From Streptomyces sp. DH37 (lineage in GTDB: Bacteria > Actinomycetota > Actinomycetes > Streptomycetales > Streptomycetaceae), in the NCBI RefSeq assembly GCF_029813835.1, contig NZ_JARVKV010000009.1, positions 62,001-126,000 of the forward strand: a DNA stretch of 64,000 bases, written 5' to 3'. Under the pieces are notes generated by a model. The model had not been told where the DNA came from. It worked only from the letters and a program-made list of their open reading frames with translations, and did no database searches. Every line of letters begins with the position of its first letter. The first letter of the stretch is position 1. Position numbers and translations under genes: made by a program. Positions 16,393 through 25,515 of this stretch are shown here, piece after piece.

Positions 16393-17517
16393 ATGGCAGT
16401 GACGCTGGCGGATGTGGCGGCCCGGGCAGGGGTCTCGGCGGCCACCGTCTCGCGCGTGCTGAGCGGCAACTATCCGGTGGCGGGAGCCACCCGCAGCCGG
16501 GTGCTGCGCGCGGTGGAGGAGCTGGAGTACGTCGTGAACGGGCCGGCCAGCTCCCTGGCCGCCGCCACCTCCGACCTCGTCGGCGTCCTCGTCAACGACA
16601 TCGCCGACCCGTTCTTCGGGATCATGGCAAGCGCCGTCCAGTCGGAGATGGAACCGGAGAAGGCCGGCGGGAAGCTGGCGGTGGTGTGCAACACCGGCGG
16701 CTCCCCCGAGCGTGAGCTGACCTACCTCACGCTCCTCCAGCGCCAGCGCGCCGCCGCCGTCGTCCTCACCGGCAGCGCGGTGGAGGACCCCGAGCACGTC
16801 GGGGCGCTGGCCGCCCGGCTGCGCCGGCTGGCCGCGGCCGGCACCCGGGTGGTGCTGTGCGGCAGGCCGCCGCTGCCGGAGGCTGCCGGGGACGGAGACG
16901 GAGACGGGCCCGGGGGTGGGGACGGGGACGGCGGGAAGAGCCTCGGGGAGCCGCTCACCGTGGCCTTCGACAACCGCGGCGGCGCCCGCCGGCTGACCGA
17001 GCACCTCCTCGCCCTCGGCCACCGCCGCATCGGCTACGTCGCGGGCCCGGCCGAGCGCACCACCACCCGGCACCGCCTGGAGGGCCACCGGGCGGCGCTG
17101 GCCGACCACGGCCGCGATCACGGCCACGACCTGCTCGCGGACGCCGGGCGCCTGACCGTGCACGGCGCGTACGACCGCTCCTCCGGCTACGACGGCACCC
17201 TGGAACTGCTGCGCCGCGAACCGGACCTGACGGCCGTGCTGGCCGCCAACGACACCGTCGCCCTCGGCGTCTGCGCCGCCCTGCGCGACCAGGGCCTGCG
17301 CATCCCCGAGGACGTGTCCGTGGCGGGCTTCGACGACCTGCCGTTCAGCGCGGACGCGTCCCCCTCCCTGACCACCGTCCGCATCCCCCTCCACGAGGCG
17401 GGCGCCCGCGCCGGACGGCTGGCGCTGGGCCGGGAGTCCGCGCCCCCCGGCGGCGTGGCGACCGTCCGCACCGAGCTGATGGTCCGCTCCTCGACGAGGA
17501 CCCCGCGCGCCGGCTGA
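16393..17517 (+). CDS. LacI-family transcriptional repressor
   Basis: A 374-residue regulator. Residues 3-50 are the LacI HTH and hinge (VTLADVAARAGVSAATVSRVLSG, then the hinge helix), followed by a periplasmic-binding-protein-like sugar domain with VLVNDIADPFFG and the conserved VSVAGFDDLPFS. An insert of Gly/Asp repeats (about residues 166-184, GDGDGDGPGGG-like) lengthens a surface loop and is probably harmless slippage. ATG 16393 follows CCGGAGGAC. It sits divergent from the three-gene sugar operon with the 16-bp palindrome in between, so it probably represses both itself and that operon until a sugar inducer binds. Confidence 0.92.
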   Translation: MAVTLADVAARAGVSAATVSRVLSGNYPVAGATRSRVLRAVEELEYVVNGPASSLAAATSDLVGVLVNDIADPFFGIMASAVQSEMEPEKAGGKLAVVCNTGGSPERELTYLTLLQRQRAAAVVLTGSAVEDPEHVGALAARLRRLAAAGTRVVLCGRPPLPEAAGDGDGDGPGGGDGDGGKSLGEPLTVAFDNRGGARRLTEHLLALGHRRIGYVAGPAERTTTRHRLEGHRAALADHGRDHGHDLLADAGRLTVHGAYDRSSGYDGTLELLRREPDLTAVLAANDTVALGVCAALRDQGLRIPEDVSVAGFDDLPFSADASPSLTTVRIPLHEAGARAGRLALGRESAPPGGVATVRTELMVRSSTRTPRAG

Positions 17518-17580
17518 CGCCCTTCGGGAGGGCTCCGGGGGGCGGGAGGGCTCCGGGAGGGGGACCGCCCCCGAACGCAC

Positions 17581-17616
17581 CGGTGGGCGCGACCGGCGAT
17601 CCGGTCGCGCCCACCG
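17581..17616. terminator. Bidirectional terminator between convergent genes
   Basis: A perfect 16-bp stem (CGGTGGGCGCGACCGG, 17581-17596, with 17601-17616) and a 4-nt loop CGAT. It lies between the LacI gene and the S37 peptidase gene, which point at each other. Confidence 0.9.
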
Positions 17617-17634
17617 TGCCCGCGGACGGGCGCC

Positions 17635-19050
17635 CTACGGGCGCAGCATCCGCCTGTCGGCCTTGTCGGCCCTGTCCAGCTTCGCGTCGTACGGCGCGAG
17701 CGGCGCCGCCTTCCGCTTCGCCGACGCGCCGGCGTCCAGACCGGCCCACCGCATCAGGGCGCCGGTGGCGACGGCCCGGTCGTCCTCCTCGAGCTGGGCG
17801 ATGTTCGCGCCGTGGTTGGCGCCGGGCGCGGTGAAGACGTGGGAGTCCTCACTGCCGCGGCCCAGGCGGAAGGGCTCCGCTCCCCACGGGTCGTTCTCGC
17901 CGTAGACGAACAGCATCCGCTCGGCGTCCGTGCGGACCCACTTGTCGATGTCGCGCATCGCCTTCCTGTCGAAGCTCATCGGGATGGAGCGCGGGACGTA
18001 GGAGCGCGGGTCGTAGATGCCCGGGTAGCGCAGCAGCCCGTCCAGGTGCGGGGTGGCGAACTCCGGCGCGCCGAGCTGGGTGCCCGCCTGGTAGTAGTAC
18101 GGCGTGTAGTACTCCAGGCCCTGGTCGGTGTAGAAGGAGAAGCCCGCCACCTCGTCGACGAAGGCGTACAGCTCGTCGGTGGTCGCGGTCGCCGGGGGCA
18201 CCTCGCCGCAGTCGGACTCGGAGCCGTACTGCCACCAGGCCCACACCAGGTCCAGGCCGACGTTCTCGAAGGCCTTGTCGGCGCTGCCGACGGTCTCGAA
18301 GGTGTAGCCCTCCCGCTTCGCCCACGCCTCGTAGCGGGCCACGATCTCGTCGCGGCGCACGAAGACCTCGCGCTGCACGGTGTTCAGGCGGTCGCGGCAC
18401 TCGGCGGTGGAGACGGTGGCGAAGAACTCGTCGTAGGCCGAGTCCTCCTGGTTGTTCACGTCGTTGGGCGCGACGTAGGCGACCGTGCCGTCCATGTCGC
18501 GGGGGTAGAAGCGGCGGTAGTACGTGGCCGTCATGCCGCCCTTGCTGCCGCCGGTGGAGATCCACTCCTCGTCGTAGATCCGGTGCAGTGCGCGGAAGAT
18601 GCGGTGCTGGTCGCTGGCCGCCTGCCAGATGTCGAGCTTGGACCAGTCGGCGGGCTGGGGCCGCGACGGGGTGAAGAAGCGGTACTCCATGGAGACCTGG
18701 TTGCCGTCGGTCATCCGCGTCGGCTCGCTGCGCGCCGGGTTGGTGTTCAGCCCGTAGCCGGAGGTGTAGAAGACGGTGGGCCGGTCCTCGCCCCTGTGCA
18801 GCACCGTCAGACGCTGCTGGAAGGTTCCCTCCCAGGGCTTGCGGTGGTCGACGGGCTGACGGTAGCCCAGCACGAAGAAGCGGTAACCCTCGACCGGCTT
18901 CTCCTCGATGAGGCTCATCCCCGGTATCGCGAGGATGCGGTCCCTGACGTCGGTCCCGGCCGCGGTGGCGGCCCCCGCCGACGCGCTGCCGACACTGACG
19001 GTGCCGATGAGCACCAGCAGGGTCAGCAGCGCTCTGAGCGCCTTGCGCAT
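17635..19050 (-). CDS. Secreted S37-family tripeptidyl/prolyl aminopeptidase (PS-10 type)
   Basis: A 471-residue secreted serine peptidase. The N terminus MRKALRALLTLLVLIGTVSV...GAATA is a classic Sec signal peptide cut near residue 30. The alpha/beta-hydrolase nucleophile motif GGSKGG holds the catalytic Ser. An Asp in GENDPWGAEPF and a His in APGANHGANI complete the triad. As I recall, these features match the S37 family, whose best-known member is a prolyl tri/tetrapeptidyl aminopeptidase of S. mobaraensis. It would trim short peptides outside the cell. It is monocistronic with a terminator at its 3' end. Confidence 0.85.
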   Translation of the reverse strand: MRKALRALLTLLVLIGTVSVGSASAGAATAAGTDVRDRILAIPGMSLIEEKPVEGYRFFVLGYRQPVDHRKPWEGTFQQRLTVLHRGEDRPTVFYTSGYGLNTNPARSEPTRMTDGNQVSMEYRFFTPSRPQPADWSKLDIWQAASDQHRIFRALHRIYDEEWISTGGSKGGMTATYYRRFYPRDMDGTVAYVAPNDVNNQEDSAYDEFFATVSTAECRDRLNTVQREVFVRRDEIVARYEAWAKREGYTFETVGSADKAFENVGLDLVWAWWQYGSESDCGEVPPATATTDELYAFVDEVAGFSFYTDQGLEYYTPYYYQAGTQLGAPEFATPHLDGLLRYPGIYDPRSYVPRSIPMSFDRKAMRDIDKWVRTDAERMLFVYGENDPWGAEPFRLGRGSEDSHVFTAPGANHGANIAQLEEDDRAVATGALMRWAGLDAGASAKRKAAPLAPYDAKLDRADKADRRMLRP

Positions 19051-19242
19051 GTATGCCCTCCCCTGGGCTTGTCCGTGAACGCCGCGAACCTATCCGGCGC
19101 AACGCCCGCCCCGCCAGACCTGGTTGGCCCGGACGCCGAGGACCGCGGACGGCGCCGCGGACCGGGCGCACGGCTCGGCGGCCCCTCCCCCGGCGGCCCG
19201 CCGGCCGCTCCCGGCCCCGTGCCGCGGGCACCGCCGCGGGCG

Positions 19243-19248
19243 TACGCT
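19243..19248 (+). promoter_or_regulatory. -10 element of a leaderless transcript (NUDIX gene)
   Basis: TACGCT ends 7 nt before the ATG at 19256, and there is no Shine-Dalgarno. Transcription would start at or next to the ATG, giving a leaderless mRNA. Confidence 0.55.
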
Positions 19249-19255
19249 CGCCGGT

Positions 19256-19771
19256 ATGACCGACGCCGCGACGCACACCACGGACGGACCGGCCGGGCGG
19301 CCGGAACCGCTGGCCCGCGGGCCGCTGGGGATGGAACTGCTGGGCTTCCACCGGGAACCCGAGGGGGCGGGCTTCGGCGACGCGCGCGTGGGCTACGTCC
19401 TGGTGGCCCTGTGGCACGGGGGGCGGCTGCTGATGGTGCGGGTGCGCGGACGCGACTGCTGGGAGCTGCCGGGCGGCCGGATCGAGCCCGGCGAGACGCC
19501 CCGGCAGGCGGCCGTGCGCGAACTGCGGGAGGAGACCGGCCAGGACGTGGCGCCGGAGCGGCTGCGGTTCGCCGGCTTCGCCCGGACCGCGCTCGGCCCC
19601 GAGCGCCGGGTGCTGTACGGCGCCCTGTTCACCGCCGAGGCGGACGGACCGGTGCCGTTCGAGCCCAGCGAGGAGATCGCCGCCGTCCACTGGCGGGAGG
19701 GCGACGAACCGCTGGAGGGCGGCCTGGTGCAGACGGTGGACGAGTACCTGGCCGCGCTCTGCCGCCCCTGA
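19256..19771 (+). CDS. NUDIX hydrolase
   Basis: A 171-residue hydrolase. The NUDIX box GX5EX7REUXEEXGU is complete as [20 protein letters not shown] followed by ETG, so the magnesium-binding glutamates are present. The enzyme should cleave a nucleoside diphosphate linked to another group, but the substrate cannot be told from sequence. The first 30 residues are a variable extension. ATG 19256 is supported by the -10 hexamer 7 nt upstream (leaderless) and by the end of sensible codon usage there. It is convergent with the ABC transporter gene. Confidence 0.85.
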   Translation: MTDAATHTTDGPAGRPEPLARGPLGMELLGFHREPEGAGFGDARVGYVLVALWHGGRLLMVRVRGRDCWELPGGRIEPGETPRQAAVRELREETGQDVAPERLRFAGFARTALGPERRVLYGALFTAEADGPVPFEPSEEIAAVHWREGDEPLEGGLVQTVDEYLAALCRP

Positions 19772-19950
19772 CCCGTACGGTCTTCCCGCGCCCGCGCCCG
19801 CGCCCGTGCTCAGCGGCCTCGCCGGCCTCGCCGGCGGGGGCCGCCCCGGGAAGGAGCCGGGCGGTCCGCGGCCGGTGACGGTCCGGTGGGCGGGGGACCA
19901 CCGGCGCGGCGACGAGCGCACGGCCCGCGACCACCCGCGCGACCGCCGCT

Positions 19951-19980
19951 GAGCGCGCCCCCGGGGAAGGGGGCGCGCTC
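19951..19980. terminator. Terminator between NUDIX and ABC transporter genes
   Basis: GAGCGCGCCCCC (19951-19962) pairs with GGGGGCGCGCTC (19969-19980), loop 6 nt. The rest of the 260-bp gap has no convincing gene. Confidence 0.85.
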
Positions 19981-20031
19981 AGACGGAGGGGGGCGCTCAG
20001 GCGCTCGGCGAAGGGGGAGGCGCCGTCCCGC

Positions 20032-23000
20032 TCACGCCGCGGCGCCCGCGGGCACGCCCGCGTAGGTGCGCCACAGTTGCGCGTACCGCCCGTCGCGCTC
20101 CAGCAGTTCGGCGTGGGTGCCGTCCTCCACCACCCGGCCGTGGTCCAGGACCACCACCCGGTCCGCGCGGGCGGCCGTGGTGAGGCGGTGGGCGACGACC
20201 AGGGTGGTGCGGCGGACCGCGAGGCGGTCGGTGGCCTGGTTGACCAGTGCCTCCGTGGCCAGGTCGAGCGCGGCGGTGGCCTCGTCCAGCAGCAGGATGT
20301 CGGGACGCACCAGTTCGGCGCGGGCCAGCGCGATCAGCTGCCGCTGCCCGGCCGAGAGGTTGCGCCCCTTCTCGGCCACCGGGTGCAGATAGCCGCCGGA
20401 GAGCGTGGCGATCATGTCGTGCGCGCCGACCGCCCGCGCCGCCGCCTCCACCTCCGCGTCGGTGGCGTCGGGACGGCCGTAGGCGATGGCGTCGCGCACC
20501 GTGCCCTCGAAGAGGTACGACTCCTGCGGCACCACGCCGAGCCGGTGGCGGTAGCCGGTCAGGTCGAGCTCGCGCAGGTCCGTCCCGTCCACGCGGACGG
20601 CGCCCGAGGTCGGGTCGTAGAACCGGGCGACCAGCTTCACCAGCGTGGACTTGCCCGCGCCCGTCTCGCCGACGAAGGCGACCGTCTGCCCGGCGGGGAT
20701 CGTCAGGTCGATGCCGGACAGCGCCTCCTCACCGTCCGCGCCGCCGTCCGCGGTGCCGTACCGGAAGTGGACGTCCTCGAAGACGATCTCGCCGCGCAGC
20801 TCGCCCACCGCGCGCGGACGCTCGGGCCTCGGCGTCGTCGTCGGCTCGCGCAGCAGCTCCTGGACGCGGCCGAGCGAGACGACCGCCTGCTGGTAGCCGT
20901 CGAAGACCTGCGAGAGCTGCTGCACGGGGGCGAAGAACAGCTCGATGTAGAGCAGGTACGCCACCAGCGCGCCCGCCGTCAGCGTGCCGCCGCCCACCCG
21001 GTTCGCGCCGACGATCAGCACGGCGGCGGTGGCCAGGGAGGCGAGGAACTGGATGAAGGGGAAGTAGACCGAGATCAGCCACTGGCCCCGGATGCGCGCC
21101 TGGCGGTAGCCGTCGCTGAGCTCGGTGAAGCGGCGCGCGTCGCGGCGCTCGCGGCGGAACGCCTGCACGATCCGCAGGCCCGCGACGCCCTCCTGGAGGC
21201 CGGCGTTGACGCCGCTGACGCGCTCGCGCGCCAGCTCGTACGCCTTCAGGCTCTGCCGGCGGAAGAAGACGGTGCCGATCACCAGCGGCGGCAGGGTCGC
21301 CAGGACCACCAGTGCCAGGCCCGCGTCGATGACGACGAGGGCGACCATGATGCCGAAGAAGGTCAGCACCGCGACGATCGCCTGGACCAGCCCGGTCTGG
21401 AGGAAGGTCGTCAGGGCGTCCACGTCGGTGGTCATCCGGGTCATGATCTTCCCGGTCAGCTCGCGCTCGTAGTAGTCGAGCCCGAGGCGCTGGAGCTGGG
21501 CGAAGATCTTGACGCGGAGGGTGTAGAGGATCCGCTCGCCGGTGCGGCCGATGGCGCGGGTCTCGGCGATCTGCGCGGCCCACTGGGCGAGGACGACCAG
21601 CAGCGCCAGCGCGGAGGCGGCCCAGACCGCGCCGAGCGCGGTCTGCTGGACGCCCTCGTCGATGCCGTGCCGGACGAGGACGGGCAGGAGCAGGCCCGCG
21701 GTGGCGTCGATCACGACCAGCAGCAGGCTCAGCAGCAGCGGAGCGCGGAAGCCGCGCAGCAGGTGCCGCAGCCCGTACGCGGACTCGGCGGCCGCGGCGC
21801 GCTCCTCGTCGACGTCGGGGGAGTCGGTGGCCGGCGGCAGGGCGGCGACCTTGTCGAGCATGTCCGGGGTGGCCGGGACCCCGGCGAGGGCGCCGGCGAA
21901 GCCCGGTCCCCCGCCGCCGCCGGCGGGGGCGGGCGCGGGCGAACCGGGGGTGGTCCCGGCGGCGCCCGCGCTCCCCTCGGCGTCGCCCTCCCGGATCCAC
22001 AGACCGGGGGTGATGCCGTCGGTCCGGCCGTCGGCTTCTTCCCTCTCCGGCTCCCTCCCCGACTCCCTCACCGCAGCCGCGGCCTGCCCGGCCGGGTCGC
22101 GTTCGACGCCGCCGAGTTCGTCGGGGTCGCTGAGCAGCCGCCGGTACAGCTCGCAGCGCTCCTGGAGCTCGGCGTCGGTGCCGACGTCCACCAGCCGCCC
22201 GCCGTCGAGGACGGCGATGCGGTCGGCCAGGGAGAGGGTGGAGCGGCGGTGGGCGATCAGCAGGGTGGTGCGGCCGGCCATCACGCCGCGCAGCGCCTCG
22301 TGGATCTCGTGCTCCACACGGGCGTCCACGGCGGAGGTGGCGTCGTCCAGGACGAGCAGCCGGGGGTCGGCGAGGATCGCCCGGGCCAGGGCCATGCGCT
22401 GGCGCTGGCCGCCGGAGAGGGTCAGGCCCTGCTCGCCGACGGCGGTGTCGTAGCCGTCGGGCAGCTCGGAGATGAAGCCGTCGGCCTGGGCGGCGCGCGC
22501 CGCCGCCCGCACCTGCTCGTCGGTGGCGTCGGGCCGCCCGTAGGCGATGTTGGCGCGGACGGTGTCGGAGAACAGGAAGCTGTTCTCCGGGACCAGGCCG
22601 ATGGCCGCGCGCAGCGAGTCGAGGGTCAGCTCGCGCACGTCGTGGCCGCCGACGCGCACCGCGCCCTCGGTCACGTCGTAGAAGCGCGGCAGCAGCAGCG
22701 AGACGGTGGACTTGCCGCTGCCGGAGGTGCCGACGACGGCGACGGTCTCGCCCGGCGAGATGCTCAGCGAGAAGTCCTCCAGGACGGGCCGCGCCCCGGG
22801 CCGGGTGTCGTAGGAGAAACTCACGCGGTCGAACTCGACGGTGGCGGGGGCGTCGGCGGGCAGCTCGCGGGCGTCCTCGCTCTCGCGGATGCCCGGCTCG
22901 GCGTCGATCAGCTCCAGGACGCGCTCGACGCCCGCCCGCGCCTGCTGGCCGACCGTCAGCATCGTGGTCAGCATCCGCACCGGCCCGACGAGCTGGGCGA

Positions 23001-23925
23001 GGTAGGTGGAGAAGGCGACGAAGGTGCCCAGGGTGATCTGGCCGCGGGTGGCCATCCAGCCGCCGAAGGCGAGCATCGCGACCTGCCCGAGGGCGGGCAC
23101 GGCCTGGAGGGCGGGCGTGTAGAGCGCGTTGAGCCTCACCGTGCGCAGCCGGGCGGCGAACAGCTCGCGGCTGACCGAGCGCAGCTTGCCGGTCTCCTGC
23201 TCCTCCTGCCCGAAGCCCTTGACCACGCGCACGCCGGTGACGGCCCCGTCCACCACCCCGGCCACGGCGCCGGCCTGCGCCTGGGCGTACCAGGTGGCCG
23301 GGAAGAGCCGGTCGCGGCTGCGCCGCGCGATGAACCACAGGGCGGGCGCGATGGCCAGCGCCACCAGCGTCAGCAGGGGGGAGAGGGCGACCATCACGAT
23401 CAGCGAGATGACGAAGAGCAGCACGTTGCCGATCATCATCGGCGTCATGAACAGCAGGCCCTGGATGAGCTGGAGGTCGCTGGTGGCCCGCCCGACGACC
23501 TGGCCGGTGGAGAGCTCGTCCTGCCGCCGCCCGTCGAGGCGGGTGATGGACTCGTACATCTCGGTGCGCAGGTCGTGCTGGACGTCGAGCGCGAGTCTGC
23601 CGCCGTAGAAGCGGCGCACGTACGTCAGCCCGTACACCGCGACCGCCGCGGCGACCAGCAGGCCGATCCACAGCCCGAGCCCGCCGCCCTCTCCTCCCCC
23701 TCCGTCCCCTCCGATGATGATGTCGTCGATGACCACCTTGGTGACGAGGGGGACGAGGGCCATCACGGCCATGCCGGCGAGCGAGGCGCCCAGCGACAGC
23801 AGCACGTTGCGGCGGTACCGCCAGCAGTACGCGGTCAGCCGCCGTATCCAGCCCGGCCGCGGCGCGTCCGCGGTCCCCCCGGCCTCCCCGGTTTTCCCGG
23901 TCTCCCCCGCTTCCGTGCCCGCCAC
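20032..23925 (-). CDS. Fused full-length ABC exporter, asymmetric TMD-NBD-TMD-NBD
   Basis: A 1297-residue single-chain ABC exporter with two complete halves. Half 1 (about residues 25-620) has six membrane helices and an NBD with Walker A GTSGSGKST (near 399), LSGGQ and Walker B LLVLDDATS. Half 2 (about 700-1290) has Walker A GETGAGKST (near 1085), LSAGQ and Walker B ILLLDEATA. NBD1 has Asp for the catalytic Glu and VPEN at the Q-loop, and NBD2 has LSAGQ, so one composite ATP site is degenerate and the other canonical. GTG 23925 is chosen because GGGAGG lies 8 nt upstream; the open frame beyond lacks protein character. This is the type used for multidrug or lipid export. The substrate is unknown. 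Confidence 0.88.
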   Translation of the reverse strand: MAGTEAGETGKTGEAGGTADAPRPGWIRRLTAYCWRYRRNVLLSLGASLAGMAVMALVPLVTKVVIDDIIIGGDGGGGEGGGLGLWIGLLVAAAVAVYGLTYVRRFYGGRLALDVQHDLRTEMYESITRLDGRRQDELSTGQVVGRATSDLQLIQGLLFMTPMMIGNVLLFVISLIVMVALSPLLTLVALAIAPALWFIARRSRDRLFPATWYAQAQAGAVAGVVDGAVTGVRVVKGFGQEEQETGKLRSVSRELFAARLRTVRLNALYTPALQAVPALGQVAMLAFGGWMATRGQITLGTFVAFSTYLAQLVGPVRMLTTMLTVGQQARAGVERVLELIDAEPGIRESEDARELPADAPATVEFDRVSFSYDTRPGARPVLEDFSLSISPGETVAVVGTSGSGKSTVSLLLPRFYDVTEGAVRVGGHDVRELTLDSLRAAIGLVPENSFLFSDTVRANIAYGRPDATDEQVRAAARAAQADGFISELPDGYDTAVGEQGLTLSGGQRQRMALARAILADPRLLVLDDATSAVDARVEHEIHEALRGVMAGRTTLLIAHRRSTLSLADRIAVLDGGRLVDVGTDAELQERCELYRRLLSDPDELGGVERDPAGQAAAAVRESGREPEREEADGRTDGITPGLWIREGDAEGSAGAAGTTPGSPAPAPAGGGGGPGFAGALAGVPATPDMLDKVAALPPATDSPDVDEERAAAAESAYGLRHLLRGFRAPLLLSLLLVVIDATAGLLLPVLVRHGIDEGVQQTALGAVWAASALALLVVLAQWAAQIAETRAIGRTGERILYTLRVKIFAQLQRLGLDYYERELTGKIMTRMTTDVDALTTFLQTGLVQAIVAVLTFFGIMVALVVIDAGLALVVLATLPPLVIGTVFFRRQSLKAYELARERVSGVNAGLQEGVAGLRIVQAFRRERRDARRFTELSDGYRQARIRGQWLISVYFPFIQFLASLATAAVLIVGANRVGGGTLTAGALVAYLLYIELFFAPVQQLSQVFDGYQQAVVSLGRVQELLREPTTTPRPERPRAVGELRGEIVFEDVHFRYGTADGGADGEEALSGIDLTIPAGQTVAFVGETGAGKSTLVKLVARFYDPTSGAVRVDGTDLRELDLTGYRHRLGVVPQESYLFEGTVRDAIAYGRPDATDAEVEAAARAVGAHDMIATLSGGYLHPVAEKGRNLSAGQRQLIALARAELVRPDILLLDEATAALDLATEALVNQATDRLAVRRTTLVVAHRLTTAARADRVVVLDHGRVVEDGTHAELLERDGRYAQLWRTYAGVPAGAAA

Positions 23926-24123
23926 TCCGGTTACCTCCCGCTGACCGTGCGTCGCCGTGTGCGACCGCGTGTCGCCCTGTGTGTCCACTACCGCAGTGAT
24001 CCAACGCGCGGAGGCGCGCATTTCATCCCGGTGGAGCGGAAGCGGGCCCGGGACCCCACCGGGACTCGAGGGCGCCTCCACCGGAGGGCCCGCGCTCCGG
24101 GCCTCCCCCGGCCCCGTGGACCC

Positions 24124-24129
24124 TAGGCT
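24124..24129 (+). promoter_or_regulatory. -10 element of a leaderless transcript (ankyrin gene)
   Basis: TAGGCT ends 7 nt before the GTG at 24137, with no ribosome-binding site between. This is the usual layout for a leaderless Streptomyces mRNA. Confidence 0.6.
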
Positions 24130-24136
24130 GACGGCC

Positions 24137-24571
24137 GTGAACACACGACGCCGGAAGAAGCTGTCGGCACGGCTGGTCGCGGCGGCGGGTGCGGGCGACC
24201 TCGCGCGGGTGGCCGCCGTGCTGCGGGCCGGGGCGCCCGCGGAGACCGCCGACGCCGACGGCACGACCCCGCTGTACGCGGCGGCCGTGGCGGGGAACGC
24301 CGAGGCGGCCGAGGCCCTGCTGGCCGCCGGGGCCCGGCCGGACACCGAGAGCGGCCGCGGCCACGAGGGCACTGCGCTGTGCGCCGCCGCCTGCTGGGGT
24401 CACGAGGACGCGGTACGGGTGCTCCTGGCCCACGGCGCCGATCCGCTCCTGCGCGAGGACGGGGGCGCCGGCCTCTCCCCCCTGGACTGGGCCGTGCGCG
24501 AGTCCCACACCGGGACGGCCGCCCTGCTGCGGGCGGCGGCCGGCGGGCGGGGGCCGGACGGCGCGGCCTGA
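24137..24571 (+). CDS. Ankyrin-repeat protein
   Basis: A 144-residue soluble protein made of ankyrin repeats. Units are visible at DGTTPLYAAAVAGNAEAAEALLAAGARPD, GTALCAAACWGHEDAVRVLLAHGADPL and LSPLDWAVRESHTGTAALLRAA, plus a leading partial unit (ARLVAAAGAGDLARVAAVLRAGA), giving about four repeats over almost the whole chain. Such proteins bind other proteins; no partner is evident. The GTG 24137 start is set by the TAGGCT hexamer 7 nt upstream (leaderless). It is divergent from the ABC exporter gene and ends at a terminator hairpin. Confidence 0.85.
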   Translation: MNTRRRKKLSARLVAAAGAGDLARVAAVLRAGAPAETADADGTTPLYAAAVAGNAEAAEALLAAGARPDTESGRGHEGTALCAAACWGHEDAVRVLLAHGADPLLREDGGAGLSPLDWAVRESHTGTAALLRAAAGGRGPDGAA

Positions 24572-24579
24572 ACGACAGG

Positions 24580-24622
24580 GGGCGCGGCCCGGAGAGCCAG
24601 GCATTCTCTCCGGACCGCGCCC
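24580..24622. terminator. Terminator after the ankyrin gene
   Basis: A 17-bp stem with one mismatch (24580-24596 with 24606-24622) and a 9-nt loop, 8 bp after the ankyrin stop. It may also serve the convergent small secreted protein gene, whose stop is about 200 bp away. Confidence 0.85.
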
Positions 24623-24820
24623 TTGGTGGGGCCGCGGCGTCGACGGGCGGTGCGTGCCAGCACCCCCCACAGGACCGGCTCTCCGCCCGTCCGCTCGTTC
24701 GGCCCACCCCGCAGCGAGGAGGGACTGCGGGGTCCGCCGGTGCGCTCGCGCCGCCTGTCCGAGGCGTGCGCGGCGACCGGCCGCTCGGTGGGGGCCCGGA
24801 CGGTCCGGGCCCCGGTCGTG

Positions 24821-25159
24821 TCAGAAGGCGAACACCCCCGCACCGCCGGGCTCCGCGCCGGCCGGCTCCGCGCAGGCGTCGCGCCCCTCGCGCCCGGTCG
24901 TGACGAGCACCGGTACGGAGTCCGCCGGGAGCACCGGCCGCGCGCCGTCCGGCCGTACGCCGGGGAGTCCCGGCGCGGGCCGGTCCCCGGAGCGGCGGAC
25001 CGGCGGGGCCGTGTCCTCCGCGCACTCCGGCGCGGCGGCGAGCACCAGCGCCGAGGGCGCGCGGGGCGCCGGCGCCGCGAGCGCCGCGCCGCACAGCGGG
25101 GCGAGCGTGCCCGCGGCCAGCAGACCGCTCACCAGGGCGCACTTCACCGCGTTCCGCAT
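24821..25159 (-). CDS. Small secreted hypothetical protein
   Basis: A 112-residue protein with a clear Sec signal peptide (MRNAVKCALVSGLLAAGTLAPLC...ALAAPAP) likely cut near residue 30. The mature part is Pro/Ala/Arg-rich with two Cys (CAED, DACAEP) that could form one disulfide. No domain was recognised. ATG 25159 has GAAGGA 6 nt upstream, which supports translation. Codon usage is normal for the window. It stands alone between an ankyrin gene and the agmatinase gene. Function is unknown; the small size and secretion suggest an envelope or extracellular role. Confidence 0.6.
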   Translation of the reverse strand: MRNAVKCALVSGLLAAGTLAPLCGAALAAPAPRAPSALVLAAAPECAEDTAPPVRRSGDRPAPGLPGVRPDGARPVLPADSVPVLVTTGREGRDACAEPAGAEPGGAGVFAF

Positions 25160-25515
25160 GACGCGTCCTTCCGTCGGGGTGTAACGGACAGCGAACGTGA
25201 GTCTGTCGGGAAGCGCCGCCGGACGCACCTTCGACGATCATTTCGAGTAACGTCGCGTGTTAAACCAGTTGCTTGCTGTGACGTCCCAGGACGTGGGACA
25301 CATGCGCCGGTCACCAGCGGCGTTGTGATCGATCGTTTCTGCGGATTCCGCAACGCCGTGCATACGTCCGGATACGCACCATCCCAAACGTGACCGAAAA
25401 GCGGGGGGTCCTGGCCAGGAAAGCCCCTCGGAACAGCCGGCCCCGCACTCCGCCCGGCAGTCGCGGCTTGCACCCGCAACGGCTCACCGGACGGGGGCGG
25501 GGCACGACCCGCCCG
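25160..25515. other. 356-bp intergenic region
   Basis: No gene is seen on either strand. It must carry the promoter of the small secreted protein gene (reading left). A short perfect hairpin, GTCCCA-GGACG-TGGGAC (25283-25299), lies about 125 bp before that start. The right half flanks the end of the agmatinase gene; no clear terminator was found. Confidence 0.5.

Noticed and set aside
19806..19952. A 48-codon GTG frame (Gly/Arg-rich) ending next to the terminator after the NUDIX gene
   Set aside because: It has no ribosome site or promoter and a composition typical of random GC-rich DNA.
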